Positions 61,255-64,000 of a stretch of 64,000 bases of DNA are shown here, piece after piece. The stretch is taken from the NCBI GenBank assembly GCA_002482885.1, contig DLGW01000024.1, positions 50,496-114,495 on the forward strand. The letters run 5' to 3'. The first letter of the stretch is position 1. Every line of letters begins with the position of its first letter. This stretch comes from Flavobacteriaceae bacterium UBA7684. Its GTDB lineage: Bacteria; Bacteroidota; Bacteroidia; Flavobacteriales; Flavobacteriaceae. The position numbers and the translations under genes were made by a program. The notes under the pieces are model-generated. The model had not been told where the DNA came from and searched no databases. It saw only the letters and a program-made list of their open reading frames with translations.

Positions 61255-61467
61255 TTATGCCTTTTTTTTACGATTGATTTCAATCATCTTAAAAGCATCT
61301 TCCATAGAAATACGCTCACCAGTATCCTTTTTTTTAGCCTCGTCATAGGCGCGTACATCGTCTAACTCTTCCAATTCTTTTAAAAGAGATTCGAACTCGT
61401 TTTGTGGTAATACGACTAAATTTTTCCCAGCGGTATCTTTAATGTATTGAGGATGAAGAGTAAACAT
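61255..61467 (-). CDS. Antitoxin of the RelE/ParE-type pair
   Basis: 70 residues, acidic middle and basic end. MFTLHPQYIKDTAGKNLVVL is a beta-hook start as in Phd/YefM-like antitoxins, followed by a helical part with LLKELEELDDVRAYDEAKKK and DAFKMIEINRKKK. It directly precedes the toxin, as is usual for such pairs. Confidence 0.85.
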   Translation of the reverse strand: MFTLHPQYIKDTAGKNLVVLPQNEFESLLKELEELDDVRAYDEAKKKDTGERISMEDAFKMIEINRKKKA

Positions 61468-61515
61468 GGTAATGGTGGTTTAAATGGTTGTTACAAATTT
61501 ATAAAAAGAAACTTA

Positions 61516-61626
61516 GTTTCCGCGTTAATGACGGAGCCATTGTTGGAGTTCTTTTTTATGAAATGCAATGGAATAAAAAAAACGACTGGCGACGGCATGA
61601 CCCGCCTAGGCGGGGAACGCCCAAAT
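61516..61626 (-). repeat. Dispersed intergenic repeat element, copy in reverse orientation
   Basis: GAGCCATTGTTGGAG and CGACTGGCGA match the copy at 44046. Read on the minus strand, the core ATTCCATTGCATTTCAT is one of the variants of ATTCCGTTGCACTTCAT in copies 1 and 2, and TTTGGGCGTTCCC matches their left flank. It lies between the antitoxin gene and lpxK. Confidence 0.7.
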
Positions 61627-61667
61627 TATTGTTTAATCGGTAAAAATTCTTGAGATTGAATTTACGT

Positions 61668-62681
61668 TTATACAACTACACAATTTAACAACTGAACAAA
61701 CTTCTCCTCATTACTCAAAAACTGCGTTTGAATGGGTAAATAAAACAATTGTTCGGAAGGAATTTTTCCTTGTAAACGCATAAAGTCTTTTTCGGTAGTG
61801 ATGATTTTTTTGCCGTTGGCTTGTTGTAAAATATGGGCAATTTCGTTTGCGGTAAAATCGTGATGGTCGGCAAAAGTTAAACAGTTTATTTGCTGAATTT
61901 TAGATTGTAAATAATCAAAGAAAGGTTTGGGTTTGGCAATTCCAGCTACTGATAAAACGGTTTCTTCGGCTAGGTCAGTCAGCGCTATTTTTTGGGTTCC
62001 ATTCCACAAATAAGAATCGTACGCAATGGTGCTAAAAAATACAGGCGCCGAAGTGTGTTTTTGAATGGCTTGTTTAATTTTAGTTTGTTTCTTTTCGGAA
62101 AGTTCGTTAGGACATTTACTAACCACTACCGCTTGTGCTCTTTGTGCTCCGCTTTTAACTTCTCGTAAATTTCCTACAGGCAACATAAAATCATCGGTAA
62201 ATAAATCGGAATAGGCAGTAAGTAAAATATAAAAGTTTGCTTTTACTTTTCGGTGCTGAAAAGCGTCGTCTAATAAAATGATTTCTGGTTTTTGGGGCAG
62301 TCGCAATAATTGTTCTATGCCATTTTTTCTTTGGGTATCTACTGCTACTAAAATATTTTTAAACTTAGAAAAATACTGAAAAGGTTCGTCGCCAAGTTCT
62401 TCAGCGGTAGTGTTTGTGTTTGCTAATATAAAACCTTTAGATTTTCTTTTATAACCTCTGCTTAATACGGCTACCTTATGGGAATCCGAAAATAAACGAA
62501 TCAAATATTCCACCATAGGTGTTTTGCCGGTTCCGCCTACACTTAAATTACCTACGGCAATAACAGGAATGGAAAAAGTATGTGAACGGAAATAATTATG
62601 GTTGTACAAAAAATTTCTGATGGAAGTAATAATTCCATAAATAATAGCCAACGGCCAAAGAATATGTCTTAAAAAACGCAT
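61668..62681 (-). CDS. lpxK: Tetraacyldisaccharide 4'-kinase
   Basis: Lipid A kinase, 337 residues, at the inner membrane. The N-terminal hydrophobic segment is followed by the P-loop VGNLSVGGTGKTPMVEYLIR near residue 42 and the motif LLDDAFQHRKVKANF near 130. ITTEKDFMRLQ is near the C-terminus. It is divergent from the redoxin lipoprotein gene at 62756. Confidence 0.95.
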   Translation of the reverse strand: MRFLRHILWPLAIIYGIITSIRNFLYNHNYFRSHTFSIPVIAVGNLSVGGTGKTPMVEYLIRLFSDSHKVAVLSRGYKRKSKGFILANTNTTAEELGDEPFQYFSKFKNILVAVDTQRKNGIEQLLRLPQKPEIILLDDAFQHRKVKANFYILLTAYSDLFTDDFMLPVGNLREVKSGAQRAQAVVVSKCPNELSEKKQTKIKQAIQKHTSAPVFFSTIAYDSYLWNGTQKIALTDLAEETVLSVAGIAKPKPFFDYLQSKIQQINCLTFADHHDFTANEIAHILQQANGKKIITTEKDFMRLQGKIPSEQLFYLPIQTQFLSNEEKFVQLLNCVVV

Positions 62682-62755
62682 AGCGCTAAAGTATAAATTT
62701 ATACTTTTGCCCCACCTTAAAAATCAATAAATCCATACTTTTTTAAATAATTACT

Positions 62756-63886
62756 ATGAAAATAAGATTGATTGCCTTTGGACTGTTTTGTGCGGTGTTT
62801 GTTAGTTGTGAAAAACAAGAACCCAATCATTATACCATTGAGGGAACGGCTAAAGAATTGCCTAATGGTGAAATGATTTTTCTGGAAAAAGAAGAAGATA
62901 TGAGTTTAGTGGTGATTGACACCGCTATTGTAGCCGAAGGTGCTTTTATTTTTGAAGGGTTACAAACCGAACCGGAATTACATTTTTTAAGCACGCAAGC
63001 CGTTCAAGATAAAATCCCCGTGATTTTAGAATCAGGAGAAATAGAAGTGATTTTAGATATAAAAAACCCAACAAAAACTAAATTAAAAGGAACCTATAAT
63101 AACGAAGAGTTGTATCAATTCAGAACTGTTGGTAGTACCCGAATTCAAGTGGAAATGCGAAATTTTGAGCAAAAAAATTCCCAACAAATTATACAAGCTC
63201 AACAACAAAACGATACCATGACTTTAAATCGTTTGCAAAAAATATATCAAGGTTTTGTAAATAGAATAGAGGATTTTAATAATAATTACATAGAAAAACA
63301 TCCGTCTAGTTACGTGTCTGTATTGTTGTTAGAAGACATGATGTTTAATCCTGCCGCTAAACCACAACGTTTAAAAAAACAATTCGGACAATTAACAGCT
63401 GAATTAAAAAATACTAAAAAAGGAAAGTTGATTCAGCAGGCTTTAGATAAAATGAATGTAGTAGAAGTGGGTATGCCAGCCCCGGATTTTTCTGCTCCGA
63501 ATCCCGAAGGTAAAATCATTTCTTTAAAAGAAAGTTTGGGTAAGGTTACTTTGATTGACTTTTGGGCATCTTGGTGTAAACCTTGCCGACAAGAAAATCC
63601 TAATGTGGTGGCGGCGTATAAAAAGTATCACGATAAAGGATTTAATATCATAAGTATTTCTTTGGATAAAGATGCCCAAGATTGGAAAAAAGCGATTGTT
63701 CAAGATGGATTAGTATGGGCTCATGTATCAAATTTAAAATCTTGGCAAGAACCTATTGCGGCTTTATACAATGTAAAATCCATACCGACTACCTTTTTGG
63801 TAGATGAAAAAGGAGTTGTAATTGCTAAGGATTTGTATCAAGAAGATTTGCTTAAAAAAATCCAAGAAATTTTAGGAGCTCATTAG
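62756..63886 (+). CDS. Thioredoxin-family lipoprotein with DUF4369 domain
   Basis: 376 residues. A lipobox lies in FGLFCAVFVSCEKQE (Cys 18). A DUF4369-type beta domain occupies about residues 25-120, with FLEKEEDMSLVVIDTAIV and LQTEPELHFLS. A helical region follows, then a TlpA/ResA-like thioredoxin domain from about 235: VGMPAPDFSAPNPEGKI, DFWASWCKPCRQEN with the CxxC pair, and SIPTTFLVDEKGVVI. It likely faces the periplasm and reduces or isomerises thiols. Confidence 0.93.
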   Translation: MKIRLIAFGLFCAVFVSCEKQEPNHYTIEGTAKELPNGEMIFLEKEEDMSLVVIDTAIVAEGAFIFEGLQTEPELHFLSTQAVQDKIPVILESGEIEVILDIKNPTKTKLKGTYNNEELYQFRTVGSTRIQVEMRNFEQKNSQQIIQAQQQNDTMTLNRLQKIYQGFVNRIEDFNNNYIEKHPSSYVSVLLLEDMMFNPAAKPQRLKKQFGQLTAELKNTKKGKLIQQALDKMNVVEVGMPAPDFSAPNPEGKIISLKESLGKVTLIDFWASWCKPCRQENPNVVAAYKKYHDKGFNIISISLDKDAQDWKKAIVQDGLVWAHVSNLKSWQEPIAALYNVKSIPTTFLVDEKGVVIAKDLYQEDLLKKIQEILGAH

Positions 63887-63922
63887 TCCTAATAAATAAA
63901 TTAAAAAAGGTGTGTTTGGAGT

Positions 63923-63952
63923 TTGTTTACCTAAAAAACAATTTTATATTTG
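63923..63952 (+). promoter_or_regulatory. Promoter of the tRNA at the right edge
   Basis: TTG (63923-63925), 19 bases, TATATTTG (63945-63952), followed by CACG. It is the same arrangement as at tRNA-Val. Confidence 0.8.
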
Positions 63953-63978
63953 CACGCCGATAAGGCAAAAAGCCAATA

Positions 63979-64000
63979 GGGGAGATACTCAAGCGGCCAA
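63979..64000 (+). tRNA. tRNA, 5' part only, probably Tyr
   Basis: GGGGAGATACTCAAGCGGCC, followed by AA to the window edge, matches the acceptor and D-arm start typical of class II tRNAs, in particular flavobacterial tRNA-Tyr. The anticodon is outside the window, so the identity is provisional. Confidence 0.65.

Overview
The window looks like chromosomal DNA of a Bacteroidota bacterium, most likely a Flavobacteriaceae member. It is AT-rich. Promoters fit the Bacteroidota form TTG-N(17-20)-TAnnTTTG, for example at the Val and Tyr tRNA genes. Shine-Dalgarno sequences are weak or absent. There are two proteins with type IX secretion C-terminal sorting domains, a TamL-type lipoprotein Omp85, and DUF5686, DUF3810 and DUF4369 family proteins. 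The species cannot be named from the sequence alone. No rRNA, CRISPR array, insertion sequence or intact prophage was seen.

Positions 1-31,700 are mostly housekeeping. An ExbB-ExbD-TonB cluster runs into folC and tRNA-Val. Then come a secreted S9 peptidase, an outer membrane protein/aroQ/secreted protein operon, a DUF721 gene, lysS, lipB-rnhB, an ATP-cone nuclease next to a beta-CASP hydrolase, an M20 dipeptidase, tRNA-Leu(TAG), a frameshifted thioredoxin-domain gene beside a PA14-OmpA gene, a LigB-type dioxygenase, recX with an RNA methyltransferase, a tamL-like gene, fbaA, accD, a deoxynucleoside kinase, DUF5686 and pdhB.

Positions 32,000-50,230 continue with etfBA, a bifunctional-nuclease family gene, thyA, a small E-set protein, an sppA/queuosine transporter/AsmA run, folK, and a SpoU methyltransferase. 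A gene-poor stretch with dispersed repeats follows, then secreted or cell-surface proteins (two with T9SS sorting domains), an ORF6N protein, a DUF3810 protein and a Tat-exported alkaline phosphatase.

Positions 50,390-61,470 form an accessory island. It holds hipBA, a WYL-domain regulator, a leftward operon of three related proteins ending in a Schlafen/AlbA_2-like domain with a secreted MORN-repeat protein among them, a possible nuclease, two unknown proteins and a RelE-type toxin-antitoxin pair. Five copies of a palindrome, TATCA-N5-TGAT or one base off, sit in this island. They lie upstream of the WYL gene, upstream of two points in the operon, and as a tandem pair in the divergent region before the unknown gene at 59640. 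In four of the five a -7-like element lies 19 bp from the palindrome centre. I infer that this is a WYL-controlled regulon and the best candidate for an undescribed stress or defence system in the window.

The last 2.5 kb returns to core genes: lpxK, a thioredoxin-family lipoprotein and the 5' end of a tRNA, probably Tyr. Scattered between genes is a family of intergenic elements with similar flanks and variable hairpin cores, plus short G-rich repeats.
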